A stretch of DNA of 64,000 nucleotides from Luteitalea sp. TBR-22 (GTDB lineage: Bacteria; Acidobacteriota; Vicinamibacteria; Vicinamibacterales; Vicinamibacteraceae). The notes beneath the pieces were generated by a model. That model was not told the origin of the DNA, made no database searches, and saw only the letters and a list, made by a program, of their open reading frames with translations. This document shows, in pieces, positions 1 through 9,101 of this stretch. The position numbers and the translations under genes were made by a program. The stretch spans positions 5,106,501 through 5,170,500 of the forward strand of contig NZ_AP024452.1 in NCBI RefSeq assembly GCF_016865485.1. Direction: 5' to 3'. How positions within the stretch are numbered: position 1 is the first letter of the stretch; each line of letters starts with the position of its first letter.

Positions 1-664
1 CGTCGTTGGCCACGACGATGCCCTCCTGCACGTTGGCGGAGATGACGTTCCGATCCCGCACGGAGGGTCCACCGATGACGCCGCCACCGAACGCTCCGCC
101 GGCATTGCCAATCACGACGCCCGCGCCGTTGCCGGAGGGCCCGCCGGCGGGGGTCAGGCCGATGAAGTTGCCGGCGATCGACACGGAGCTGCTGCCTCCG
201 CCGGTGAGCATGACGCCAGCCGTGGTGAAACGCGTGACCGACAGGCCGCTCACGGTGACTCCCGAGCTCGACACCCGCAGGCCGACAGGAAGCACCCCGC
301 CACCGTCGATCTGGACGACGATGGCTGCGTCGTTGCCGATCTCACGTGTATTGGCCTGCGCACCTGTCTGTGAGTACCCGTCGATGAACACGGGGCCGGG
401 AATCGGTGGCAGTTCCGTGGCCAACTGGATCACGTGAGGGCCGGGGCCGGGAAGCGAGAAGAGGATGTAGTCGTACGGGCCGGCGCCATTGGCCGCCGCG
501 TCCAGGAGGGCTTGCCGGAAGGAGCCCGGCCCGCTGTCGGCCGCCGACGTCACGACGAACGTCGCCGCGGCGGCAACCGCACCGCTCGCCACCCAAGCGG
601 CGATGGCCAGCCCCACACGTCGCCACACGCCGCGCCTGCCGTCCAGTGTGCTCACCAGTGTCAT
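1..664 (-). CDS. Secreted parallel beta-helix protein, cut by the left edge
   Basis: The frame is open from an ATG at 664 to the first base, giving about 221 residues with the C-terminus missing. The N-terminus has a basic stretch then a hydrophobic Ala/Val-rich signal segment (about residues 14-30). It continues with TSAADSGPGSFRQALLDA, the usual opening of CSLREA-type beta-helix surface proteins. Further on are repeats of the form NFIGLTPAG, GVVIGN and RNVISAN, each a rung of a right-handed parallel beta-helix. A GGAG lies about 14 bases upstream of the ATG. Such proteins are exported or surface-attached; the ligand cannot be told, and the remainder of the gene would carry more rungs and possibly a sorting signal. 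Confidence 0.8.
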   Translation of the reverse strand, partial: MTLVSTLDGRRGVWRRVGLAIAAWVASGAVAAAATFVVTSAADSGPGSFRQALLDAAANGAGPYDYILFSLPGPGPHVIQLATELPPIPGPVFIDGYSQTGAQANTREIGNDAAIVVQIDGGGVLPVGLRVSSSGVTVSGLSVTRFTTAGVMLTGGGSSSVSIAGNFIGLTPAGGPSGNGAGVVIGNAGGAFGGGVIGGPSVRDRNVISANVQEGIVVAND

Positions 665-904
665 GTGCCTGATATCTCCACGGAGCGGCGAGGACACTCC
701 TGCTGGCCGCCCGACTACCTCATCCGCATCATCCGTCCTTCGGCCATGGTTGCCGCGTTGTTATCCGGACTTATCGGAGTCATGACGCGTGACTTAGTTA
801 CGAGCGAGGGTGCCGACGCATCGTAGCATCATGCCGAGATGGTGCACCCCGCATCCTGACTGCCGCCGTGATTGCGTGGAATCTGGCTGCGCAAGGAGCC
901 TTTG
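665..904. other. Intergenic region between beta-helix gene and pseudogene
   Basis: About 240 bases between the minus-strand beta-helix gene and the plus-strand oxidoreductase remnant. The last 15-20 bases (a GCAAGGAGCC ribosome-binding segment) resemble the leader of the intact oxidoreductase gene at 37986. Nothing else is recognised. Confidence 0.5.
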
Positions 905-1145
905 ATGAGCCACGTCTCGAGACGCACGTTCCTCACCACCACCGCCGCTGGCGCCGGCCTGACGATAGGCCCCGGCACGTGTGGGTCGCGGGTACGGCGA
1001 CAGCAGGATTCACTACGACGCGGCGAACATGCGCGTCACCAACACCATCTAGGGTCCGCACGGGACGGTCACCGATCCCAACGAGTTCCTGCGACGCGAA
1101 TACCGTGCGGCGTGCAGGCTGGCCCAGGAGTCGGACGTGTCGCGG
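905..1145 (+). pseudogene. Internally deleted Gfo/Idh/MocA oxidoreductase remnant
   Basis: The first about 87 bases encode the Tat leader MSHVSRRTFLTTTAAGAGL and match the start of the intact gene at 37986-38074, including its ribosome-binding site. After position 991 the sequence jumps to the last about 155 bases of the same gene (intact counterpart from about 39446), with recognisable GDSRIHYDAANMRVTNTI and DPNEFLRREYR. About 1.37 kb of the NAD-binding and substrate domains is missing. A one-base loss before the junction shifts the frame, a TAG interrupts the tail at 1050-1052, and the original stop has mutated to CAG. It cannot make a functional enzyme. Confidence 0.9.
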
Positions 1146-1149
1146 CGGG

Positions 1150-2379
1150 TCAGGCTCCCGCTGCGACGGGTGACAGCACGCCGCCGCCGATGACGACCTG
1201 CCGCACCTTCAGGCGCGGGCTCAGCACGAGGACGTCGGCGCGCTTGCCCGGCGCGAGGCTGCCGATCTCGTCGGCCAGGCCCGTGCGCTCGGCGGGCGTG
1301 AGGCTCGCCATGCGGACGACGTCCCACAGCGGCGCCTTCGTCGCCGCCGCCATCGTCCGCACCATGTGGTCCATCCCCATCGAGGAACTCGCGAGTCCGC
1401 CACCTGGCGCCCGACCGACCCGGCCGTCGTGCTCGAAGTCGGTGCCCGTCCCCGCATGCCCGAACCGGTAGCGCCCAGGCGGCATGTCCACCGCACGGCT
1501 TGCATCGGTGACCAGCAGCAGGCGGCGCGGGCCGAGCATCCGATGGGCAAAGCGAAGGAGTTCCGGCGCGAGGTGCTGCCCGTCGGCGATCACCTCGGTG
1601 CTCATGTCCTCGTTCACGAGCACGTACTGCTCCATGCTGCCCTGCATCGGCGTGCCGAGCCGCGCACGGACCGACGCGACGCTGCTCATCGCGCACCAGA
1701 AGTGATCCACGTGGCGCATGCCTGCCGCGAACGCGCGCGCCATCTCCGCCCACGAGGCGTTCGAGTGCCCGCACGTCACCAGGCAGCCTTCCCGCGCCGC
1801 CTGGCGGAAGAACCTGTCGGCGCCGGGGAGTTCCGCGGCACAGGTTGCGATCCGCACCATCCCGGTCGCGAAGTAGCGCGCGAACTCCGCGCGTGTGGGG
1901 TCGCGACGCCCTGCCTCCGAGTGGCACCCCACCTTGTCGGGCGCGAAGAACGGGCCGTACAGGTGGATGCCCGCGATGCGCGCGCCCCGCGGCGGACCCG
2001 CCGAGGCGCCGTCCTGGTCGCGCACCGCGCGGCACGCGGCGATCATCCGCGCGATCTCCTGCGGCGATCCCGTCGTCGTCGTCGGAAAGATCGTGGTGGT
2101 GCCGTGGCGCGCGTGGGTGGCGCACGCGGTGCGCACGGCATCGGCGGTGCCGTCCATGAAGTCCGCGCCGCCCCCACCGTGGACGTGCACGTCCACGAAT
2201 CCTGGCGCCGCGTAACCGCCGCGGGCGTCGAGGGTGCGGGCGCCGCGGGGCACGCGCGTCGCCGCCCCTCCCACACGGGCGATGCGGCCGTCCTCGATCA
2301 CCACGCGCGCGCGCGGCAGGAGACGGTCCGGGAGGATGGCCGTGGCGTTCTCGATGACCAGGCAGTCGGCAGCAGGCAT
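1150..2379 (-). CDS. NagA-like N-acetylglucosamine-6-phosphate deacetylase family amidohydrolase
   Basis: 409 residues, cytoplasmic, close to the roughly 380 of E. coli NagA, which removes the acetyl group from GlcNAc-6-P in amino-sugar and cell-wall recycling. Family landmarks in order: PGFVDVHVHGGGG, HLYGPF, CGHSNAS, VDHFWCAM, VIADGQHL, LVTDAS and a C-terminal SLAPGKRADVLVL strand. The two metal histidines, the substrate histidine and the catalytic aspartate are kept. The metal-binding Glu of the usual HLEGP motif is Tyr141 here. The start is the ATG at 2379, because the longer frame upstream has no family similarity. It lies between two gene remnants with no linked PTS or nag genes. Substrate is therefore uncertain; the fold assignment is firm. 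Confidence 0.8.
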   Translation of the reverse strand: MPAADCLVIENATAILPDRLLPRARVVIEDGRIARVGGAATRVPRGARTLDARGGYAAPGFVDVHVHGGGGADFMDGTADAVRTACATHARHGTTTIFPTTTTGSPQEIARMIAACRAVRDQDGASAGPPRGARIAGIHLYGPFFAPDKVGCHSEAGRRDPTRAEFARYFATGMVRIATCAAELPGADRFFRQAAREGCLVTCGHSNASWAEMARAFAAGMRHVDHFWCAMSSVASVRARLGTPMQGSMEQYVLVNEDMSTEVIADGQHLAPELLRFAHRMLGPRRLLLVTDASRAVDMPPGRYRFGHAGTGTDFEHDGRVGRAPGGGLASSSMGMDHMVRTMAAATKAPLWDVVRMASLTPAERTGLADEIGSLAPGKRADVLVLSPRLKVRQVVIGGGVLSPVAAGA

Positions 2380-2559
2380 GCGATGCGCATCGTACCTCCG
2401 CCGACGTGCCCGGCTCTCCGGACGAGCCGCGGCCGCTTGCCGGATGCGGCGATGCGGACGCGAATGGAGACCCTCTGGGCCGACGTGGCCCCGTGATCGG
2501 GCGCCGGCCACGTGGCTGCCGCGCCGAACGAGCACGCCACCTCTGGATGGCAGAGCCAG

Positions 2560-2715
2560 CGCCCCGGCTCACCGCGGCGCCGGCGCACCCGCGCCTTTCC
2601 CTGCCGTCGGCCTTGCCGTACCCATCCCCCCGGTGAGAGCGACACCCATCGCGCCGACCGGGGTGTAGACAGTGGTGTGGTTCGGCGAGTTGACGATCAG
2701 CTTTCTGCGCCGCCG
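2560..2715 (-). pseudogene. C-terminal remnant of an SPFH/prohibitin-family gene
   Basis: Translating the minus strand gives NSPNHTTVYTPVGAMGV followed by ARPTAGKG and a stop at 2569. This matches the C-terminus of the intact SPFH protein at 36731-37702 (NSPNHTTVYIPVGAMGV, ARPTAGKA). DNA similarity covers about 2560-2715 and then stops abruptly, so the membrane anchor and SPFH domain are absent. The fragment fills most of the gap (2380-2740) between the deacetylase and glucoamylase genes. No other gene is seen in that gap. Confidence 0.85.
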
Positions 2716-2740
2716 ACACGGACGCCTGATGGTCCGGCCG

Positions 2741-5287
2741 TCAATGGCGACCAGGCCGTGCGCGCGTCGCGGCGCGGTCGGTTGCATCAGCGGCACCAGT
2801 GGGCACCAGGGGCGGGCGGCACACTTCCCCAGCGGCCGTCGATGAAGGCGTCTCCAGCCCGTCTCGCTGATCGGGACGACATTGCGCGGACGGACTCACG
2901 GTCACCTGGAAGTCACGCTGCTCCCAGCGATCGGCGGTCGTCCAGAAGAACGTGAACAGGATCTCGGCGCCAGCCGGCAGATCGGCAGCCGGCAGGTCGG
3001 TCACGTGCACGCCGAGCAGGGTGTCTCGCGACGGCGTGTCGTGCACCGTGGCCCAGCCGTCGGTGCTCCAGTGGACGGTCGTCGCGGCAAGCGTCTCGAT
3101 GCGCAGGTCGAGGCCCTGCGCCAGCCTGCGGCGCCTGTGATTGAAGCGCCAGCACGCACGACGCGACCGCGTGCGGTTGGTCACGTACCGTTCCCGCACT
3201 CGCGACGGCATGTCGAAGATTCGTTGGTCGTTGATCGACCGCTGCAGCTTGAGGTACTCGGCGTGGGCCCAGACGAGGGGCATGGCGCTGCCGGTCGGCC
3301 CACCGAAGCGAAGCTCGCGCTCCGGTACATCCGCCTCGTCCCACACCTGCTCGGGAATCAGGCCGGTGTCTCCAGCGAACCGTTCGATCGAGGACATCAA
3401 CGCGGCGGCCTCGTCGAATCGGCCTGCCGCAATCTCGTAGTGCGCACGCTCCCCGGTGAGCAGCGGCCAGCCGCGCCCGATGCCGGTGCCGCTGTACGCA
3501 GTGCCATCCTCCTGCTCGCCGTAGCGGTCGCCGTTGTACCGCCGCCACACCGGGCCATGCGGCGTGTCCACCTTGAGGAGGCTGTCGATCGCGCGAATCG
3601 TGTCCACGATCCTCGGATCGTCGGCGGCCCGAAGGCCGAAGCGCACGAGCGCCAGCGCGTCGGGGCTGACGGTCTCCCGGCGACGTTCACGCGGGCGTGC
3701 GTGCCCATCGTCGTCGGGCCCGGATTGGCCCGCCTGCGATGCAGTGTCGAGGGGCTCCGGTGGGGCGATCTTGACGTAGTACCCGGCGACGCCGATGGCC
3801 GCGGCCAGGGCCGTGCCCTCCACGTAGAGCGCCTCGTCGATGGTGTCGTTCCAGCCGTCGGCGATCTCGCAGAGATACGTGGCCGTCTCGGGTTCTCCGA
3901 GCTGGCCGGCGATGTCAGCGGCGACGATGAGCGCGGCGATCTGGACCGCGACCGTGAATGGTGCGAAGCCCGGCTCCTCTTCCCATCGGTCCTGCTCGGT
4001 GACGGGCCCCTGCGTGACGATGTAGCTGACGGCCTGGCGAATCATCGGCCAGAACGTCGCCACCAGATCCTGAGCGTCCCCGTGCCTCTGGAGGAGGTCG
4101 ACGAGCAGGATCGGCAACGCCGTCTCGTCCAGCTGGATCCCGCGCCAGTACGGCGTGCCATCGACCCACATGTTCTGGGGCCATGACCCGTCCGGGTTCT
4201 GCACCACCCGGAGGTACTGCAGCGCTCGCAGCGCATCGGTGCGCGCACCGGCCGCCAGCAGGCCTCCCGCGGCCTCCACGAGATCGCGCGGCCAGACCAG
4301 GTGATAGCCGCCGAGGTCGTCATCGCCCTTGTCGGCCCCCCACGGAATCGACAGGCTGGCAATCATGGCTCCGGGAAGGCGCTTCTCCTCGTGGCAGCGA
4401 AGCACGGTGGCGCTGATGCGAGTCAAGCGGCACGTCGGCGACCTCTCGACCTGTGGTGGGGCGATGTGATGCTGCCACTCGCGCCATTCGGCGACATAGC
4501 CGTCCCACGCGTCGTCGAACGAGCTGAACAAGCTCGCCCGGGCACCATGGGCGGCTTCGCTGACCGTCGAGCCGAAGGCAAGGGCGATCACGAACTGTCC
4601 ATCGCTCCCCACGAGGTCCACCTCACCGACCAGCGCCACGTTGCCGTTTTCGGCTCGGTCGTACTCCCAGGCGAGATGGCGATGGGTCGCCAGGTCGAGC
4701 CACCCGTCAGACCGTCCGACGAAGCCTGCCGAGACTCTCAGCCAACCCTTCGAACACGCGACGGCGAGGGCCGCGCCGTCGCGTTCCGCCGTGAGCATCC
4801 GCACACCCTTGAACTCCCCGACGACGCCCGTGTTCCCCGTGCCGCGATTGGCGAGGTGCGGCGCGAGCAGCACGTGGACGCGATAGTCGGTGATGGCGCC
4901 CACGAGAGGGACGAACCGGACCCGCTGCAGCAGGACGTCGCGTCGAGGGTCGGTGACGATCGCCTTCTCGATGCGGAACCGCCCGTCGCGGCACGTGTTC
5001 ACCAGCCGAAACGCAGGGATGCCGGCGTCGCACCACCGTGTGACGTTCGTGGTGTCCCGCTTCTCCTCCGAGAACCCTGCGCTGCCGTCGGTGACGATGA
5101 GGCCGAGGTCGCGCAGGCACGCCTGGTCGACCCGCGGGTAGTACACCTCGTTGAGAATGCCGTGGCTCAACGTGAACCAGACCTTGCTGCCGGCCCGCAA
5201 TGCCGTACCGACAGCCGACTTGGCGCTGGTAGTCCACCGCGGCTGGATCCCGGGCCAGCCCGGCGCGTGGCGTGGAACGGTGCTCAT
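2741..5287 (-). CDS. GH15 glucoamylase-like glycoside hydrolase
   Basis: 848 residues. The N-terminal about 270 residues form the beta-sandwich typical of prokaryotic GH15 enzymes (LSHGILNEVYYPRVD near the start). An (alpha/alpha)6 barrel follows, with GGYHLVWPRDL (about 325), DETALPILLV (about 390), GIGRGWPLLTGERAHYE (about 605) and the acid/base region IPEQVWDEAD (about 645). The family releases glucose from alpha-1,4-glucans or related alpha-glucosides. No signal peptide is evident, which suggests an intracellular glycogen or maltodextrin role. The ATG at 5287 is preferred over an upstream GTG in the same frame. The last about 45 residues are low-complexity and run toward the SPFH remnant, so the C-terminus may be a read-through extension. 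No other glucan gene is next to it. Confidence 0.88.
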   Translation of the reverse strand: MSTVPRHAPGWPGIQPRWTTSAKSAVGTALRAGSKVWFTLSHGILNEVYYPRVDQACLRDLGLIVTDGSAGFSEEKRDTTNVTRWCDAGIPAFRLVNTCRDGRFRIEKAIVTDPRRDVLLQRVRFVPLVGAITDYRVHVLLAPHLANRGTGNTGVVGEFKGVRMLTAERDGAALAVACSKGWLRVSAGFVGRSDGWLDLATHRHLAWEYDRAENGNVALVGEVDLVGSDGQFVIALAFGSTVSEAAHGARASLFSSFDDAWDGYVAEWREWQHHIAPPQVERSPTCRLTRISATVLRCHEEKRLPGAMIASLSIPWGADKGDDDLGGYHLVWPRDLVEAAGGLLAAGARTDALRALQYLRVVQNPDGSWPQNMWVDGTPYWRGIQLDETALPILLVDLLQRHGDAQDLVATFWPMIRQAVSYIVTQGPVTEQDRWEEEPGFAPFTVAVQIAALIVAADIAGQLGEPETATYLCEIADGWNDTIDEALYVEGTALAAAIGVAGYYVKIAPPEPLDTASQAGQSGPDDDGHARPRERRRETVSPDALALVRFGLRAADDPRIVDTIRAIDSLLKVDTPHGPVWRRYNGDRYGEQEDGTAYSGTGIGRGWPLLTGERAHYEIAAGRFDEAAALMSSIERFAGDTGLIPEQVWDEADVPERELRFGGPTGSAMPLVWAHAEYLKLQRSINDQRIFDMPSRVRERYVTNRTRSRRACWRFNHRRRRLAQGLDLRIETLAATTVHWSTDGWATVHDTPSRDTLLGVHVTDLPAADLPAGAEILFTFFWTTADRWEQRDFQVTVSPSAQCRPDQRDGLETPSSTAAGEVCRPPLVPTGAADATDRAATRARPGRH

Positions 5288-5643
5288 GATCGCACCGCCA
5301 GTCGGCAACGCCGGGTGACCGGCCGACACGCTCGTCGCTCCGGGACACTGCTGCGCGGCACACGAGGCCGGTCCACGTGCCCTGAACTCTCACGATTCAC
5401 GATGCCCTCCACGCCGACCGCCAGCCGGCTGCATGTCGTGGCGGCGCCGCAGTCTCCGACCTGCCGCGTGCGGCCCCCCTCGATGCAGGGCACGAGTGGT
5501 GCCAGGTCGACGCGCGGCCCGCGCGCCGGCCGATGGCCGACCGACGGCGCGGCACGTGAGGCGTGCAGGCGCAGTCGTGCGGCGTCCGGCCCCACGTCAC
5601 CTGTGTGAATCGCCGCCGCGTGCGCGGATGTCGCCGCGGCTGG
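5288..5643. other. Intergenic region upstream of GH15
   Basis: About 356 bases between two minus-strand genes. No convincing coding frame, hairpin terminator or repeat is seen. It should hold the GH15 promoter, but no clear -10/-35 pair stands out. Confidence 0.4.
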
Positions 5644-6147
5644 TCACTCGCCGGCGCGGACGCGCCGAATCAATGGAAGCAGCTCGTGGCGGAGGGTCGC
5701 CTTGAGCAGGACGGCGCGCGCACCGGCGTCGAGGATGGCGTCGACGTTCAGATCGTGATCGTAGGTGGTCATCACGATCACGCGGGCGTCGGGGTGCTCG
5801 TCGAGGAGCAATCGCAGTCCCAGCAGACCCTCGCCGTTGGCCAGTCGACTGTCGAGGATGGTGATGTCCGGCAGGCAGCCAGCGTAGGCGAAGAGCGCCG
5901 CCTCGACCGACGCCGCACGGCCGACCAAGACCATGTCGGTCTGGCTGCAGATCAGCTGCGCCACGCCCTCGCGCATCGGCGCGTGAGCTTCGACCACCAT
6001 GATCCGCGTCGGCGTCTCCACGCCTGCACTATCGCACCGCCGGCGGGACGTCGTTGTACTCCGCACGGACGTGGGTCGCGTACCCATTCCGGGGTACGGG
6101 CCGCCAGTGGAGGCGTGGGCTCGGTCGTGGCCGGTGCGTTCGCTCAC
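5644..6147 (-). CDS. Stand-alone receiver-domain protein (NarL-type receiver without HTH)
   Basis: 167 residues from a GTG at 6147 that overlaps the kinase stop codon by four bases, implying translational coupling. Homology begins only at TRIMVVEAHAPMREG; an internal GTG at 6021 is the alternative start. The phospho-acceptor region is ITILDSRLANG and the switch Lys region is AVLLKATLRHEL. The first acidic pair is EA instead of the usual DD, which may weaken Mg binding. The protein stops just after the receiver (RRVRAGE), where NarL-family regulators continue into a LuxR DNA-binding domain. It could be a phosphate sink or a single-domain effector for the adjacent kinase, or a truncated regulator. 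Confidence 0.75.
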   Translation of the reverse strand: MSERTGHDRAHASTGGPYPGMGTRPTSVRSTTTSRRRCDSAGVETPTRIMVVEAHAPMREGVAQLICSQTDMVLVGRAASVEAALFAYAGCLPDITILDSRLANGEGLLGLRLLLDEHPDARVIVMTTYDHDLNVDAILDAGARAVLLKATLRHELLPLIRRVRAGE

Positions 6148-9089
6148 GTGATTGGTATCGTCAGCTCGACGGTCGTGCCGCGTGAGGCCATCGAGGTGAT
6201 GCGCACGGTGGCCCCGACCGACCGGGCGCGTTCCTGCATGCCGACCAGCCCGAAGTGCCCGACCTTGCCGTGTTCCAGCACTTCCGGGTCGACTCCGATG
6301 CCATCGTCGCGCACCGCAATCCGGATGTGTCGCGTCGCGAACTCGAGATCGAGCGTGATGCGTGACGCTCGCGCATGGCGACCGGCATTGAGGAGCGCCT
6401 CACGGGTGATCCGGTAGGCGGCGCCGTGAACCGGCGGTGACAGGGACCGGCCCTGCCCACTCACCCGCATCCGGATCGCGGCGGCGGTGTGGGCCTGGAG
6501 CTGCTGCACGAGCTGCTCCAGGGAGCTGACGAGCGTGACCGGCATGGCACTGGCGCTGCGGATCTCGGCCACCGTGGCCCGAGCCTCGTCGGACATCTGA
6601 TCGACCCGTCGCAGTATGCCGTCCAGCTCCCGCTGCAGGTCGGTCGTCGTCTGCGGCGGAGCGTCGCGAATCACCTGCAGGTGCATGCCGACGGCCGTGG
6701 CACTCTGCAGGAGCGTGTCGTGCAACTCGTGGGCGATGCGCAGGCGTTCGGCGGCGCGGTCCTCGAGGCGGCGCGTCAGCGTCGCCGAGACACGAGCGAC
6801 GCGCAGCCTGTGCAGCCCCCACAGCGCCGCGCCGAGGCCGGAGATCGCGAGCGTCGCGAACCACGTCGTCTGATAGAACGCCGGAGCGATCGTGAAGGTC
6901 AGAACCGCTGGCGGGTCGGCCCAGGCCCCTCCGCCGTGCGCCGCAGCAATCTCGAGCCGATGAGCGCCCGGCGACAGGCCGTCGAACACGATCTCGCGCG
7001 TCGTCCCCACCCCGACCCACGAACCCCGGTCGCCGTCGAGGCGGTAGCGGAAGCGAACTCGCTGCGGCGCGCTGAAGCTCAGGGCCGTGTAGGCGATCCG
7101 GATGGCCTTGACGCTCGACGGCAGCCGCGGCTCCGGGGCTGTCGCCAGGTTCACGAGCGTGCCGTCGTGCTGCAAGGTCAGGAGCCTCACCGGCGGTCCG
7201 GCTCGCGCCTCGCGCAGTCGATCGAGATCGACCCGGACCACGCCGCGTGTCGTGGCCACCCAGAGGTCGCCACGGCCGTCGATCACGGCGCGCGGTGATG
7301 CCCCGGCGGTCGGGGACGCACGAAAGCCGTCGACGTCGAACACCGTCACGGCATGCGGCTCGATGCCTGCCGGTGACCTCGCGATCAGCGGCCCCCGCTG
7401 GACACGCGCGACGCCGAAGACGCCGGTGAGCCACAGGTCGCCGTGGCGATCATCGACGATCGAGACGATCGGCCCGTCGGGCAGGCCGTGGCGCCTGTCG
7501 AATGCACGCACGGCACCCGAGGGGTCGATGCGGATCACACCGGTCACCGCCGCCACCCACAGAGCCCCCTCGCGATCCTCGTGGATGTCGGTGATCCCAC
7601 CGCCCGGGAGCGGATCGTCGATGGACACGGGCGAAGCGCCGGCGCCATCCACGCGCACGATGCCACCCTCGGTCAGGCCCAGCCACAGGCGACCGTGCCT
7701 GTCGAGCTCGGCGGCCGAGACCCGAGTGCCGGCCGGCCCGAGGGCGATCCGCCGCAGTCCGGCGGTCGTCCAGTGCAGGGCACCGAGCCCCCAATCCCCG
7801 ATCCAGACGCCGCTTGCCCCGTCACCGGTGAGGACGATCGCCCTCGTGGCATCGCGGCTGACGATCGACGGCGCGCTGGCCCGTGCCGTGTCGAGCACCG
7901 ACACGCCTTCTCGTCTCCCGATCCAGAGCCGACCGGTCGCGTCGAGCGCAAGCCCCATGGCCTCGCCGGACATCAGCTGCCGGACACGCCCGTCACGAAT
8001 CCGATCGACGCCTCCGGGCGACCCCACCAAGATCGACCCGTCGGGAGCAGCGACGACCGAGTTGATGAAACTCGACGACAGCCCTTCGGGCGGGCCGAAC
8101 GTCGTCGCCGGTCCATCGGTCACCCGGGCGAGACCCGCATCGGTGCCGACCCAGAGATTGCCTTCACGATCCTCGAGGAGCGCGGTGATGCGATCGTCGG
8201 GGAACACGCCGGCGTCGAACGCTTCCGGACTCGAGGCCTGCGCCGGCTGCGCAATCCTCCACAACCCCTGCCCGAGCGTGCCGACCCACAGCGCGCCGTC
8301 CCGATCCTGCAGGAGCCGCCACGGGCGGGTCGGCCCTTCCTGCAAGGTCGCCGTCGACCGGCACCTCGTGTCGATCGACCGGACGCTGCCCGCCATGTCG
8401 GCAACCCAGATCGCACCGGAGCCCAGGGTGACGACACTTCGGATGATGCCCCGGCACCCGTCGGCCGGCGGAGCCAGGCGGGCGGTAGGCGCCGGCCAGC
8501 GCACGAGTCCCTCGTTGGTCCCCACCCAGGCGGCGTGCGCATCCGGTGCGACCGACAACACCCGCGCCGAGGCCGACGCCGACGTCAGGGCCGCCGGATG
8601 CCACACGCCGCTCTCGTACACAGCGAGTCCCGCCGCCGTGCCCACCCAGACACGTCCGTCCGGGCCTTCGACGATGGTCTCGACATACCCGCGGGGCGCC
8701 CCCGCCGCGGCGTCGACGCGAGAGGACGCGCCATCCGCGAGGCGAATGACGTGACCGGTCGTCGTGCCGATCCACAGTGCGCCGTCGGATGCCGCTCCGA
8801 GGGCAGAGATGTTGACGGTGGGTATGCCCTGGTCCACCCGCTCGAACCGGACCCCATCGAATCGGACGAGCCCCGCGTCGGTGCCCACCCAGATGAAGCC
8901 GTCACGCGTCTGCGCGAGCGCGGTGATGCGCGACGACCGCAGGCCCTCGGCGCGTGTCCACGTCGTGACGATGAACTGCGAGAGGCGCTTGTCCCGATCG
9001 AGCGCCGCGGTCGGACGTGGCTCGCCCAGCAGGATTGCGAGCCCCAGCAGCGTTGGCGCCGAGCAGACGCGGACCAGCCGGAGCATCAC
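6144..9089 (-). CDS. Two-component regulator-propeller sensor histidine kinase
   Basis: 981 residues. A signal peptide (about 1-29) is followed by about 14 Reg_prop repeats of the type GxLWVGTxxGL (about 50-620), enough for two seven-bladed propellers. A Y_Y_Y domain comes next (about 640-720), then one membrane helix (about 735-757, TTWFATLAISGLGAALWGL). The cytoplasmic kinase has a HisKA_3 dimerisation segment with the phospho-histidine in HELHDTLLQSATA (about 785) and an HATPase domain ending HFGLVGMQERARSVGA (about 880-975). The architecture is that of periplasmic polysaccharide or other nutrient sensors, but the ligand is unknown. The gene follows the LuxR regulator by 12 bases and overlaps the receiver gene, so the three form one operon. 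GTG 9089 and ATG 9086 are both possible starts. Confidence 0.93.
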   Translation of the reverse strand: MMLRLVRVCSAPTLLGLAILLGEPRPTAALDRDKRLSQFIVTTWTRAEGLRSSRITALAQTRDGFIWVGTDAGLVRFDGVRFERVDQGIPTVNISALGAASDGALWIGTTTGHVIRLADGASSRVDAAAGAPRGYVETIVEGPDGRVWVGTAAGLAVYESGVWHPAALTSASASARVLSVAPDAHAAWVGTNEGLVRWPAPTARLAPPADGCRGIIRSVVTLGSGAIWVADMAGSVRSIDTRCRSTATLQEGPTRPWRLLQDRDGALWVGTLGQGLWRIAQPAQASSPEAFDAGVFPDDRITALLEDREGNLWVGTDAGLARVTDGPATTFGPPEGLSSSFINSVVAAPDGSILVGSPGGVDRIRDGRVRQLMSGEAMGLALDATGRLWIGRREGVSVLDTARASAPSIVSRDATRAIVLTGDGASGVWIGDWGLGALHWTTAGLRRIALGPAGTRVSAAELDRHGRLWLGLTEGGIVRVDGAGASPVSIDDPLPGGGITDIHEDREGALWVAAVTGVIRIDPSGAVRAFDRRHGLPDGPIVSIVDDRHGDLWLTGVFGVARVQRGPLIARSPAGIEPHAVTVFDVDGFRASPTAGASPRAVIDGRGDLWVATTRGVVRVDLDRLREARAGPPVRLLTLQHDGTLVNLATAPEPRLPSSVKAIRIAYTALSFSAPQRVRFRYRLDGDRGSWVGVGTTREIVFDGLSPGAHRLEIAAAHGGGAWADPPAVLTFTIAPAFYQTTWFATLAISGLGAALWGLHRLRVARVSATLTRRLEDRAAERLRIAHELHDTLLQSATAVGMHLQVIRDAPPQTTTDLQRELDGILRRVDQMSDEARATVAEIRSASAMPVTLVSSLEQLVQQLQAHTAAAIRMRVSGQGRSLSPPVHGAAYRITREALLNAGRHARASRITLDLEFATRHIRIAVRDDGIGVDPEVLEHGKVGHFGLVGMQERARSVGATVRITSMASRGTTVELTIPIT

Positions 9090-9101
9090 ATCGATGCCAC
9101 G

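Noticed and set aside
905-1471. A 189-codon frame continuing from the oxidoreductase leader
   Set aside because: After residue about 25 it is out of frame with the remnant and then antisense to the deacetylase gene.
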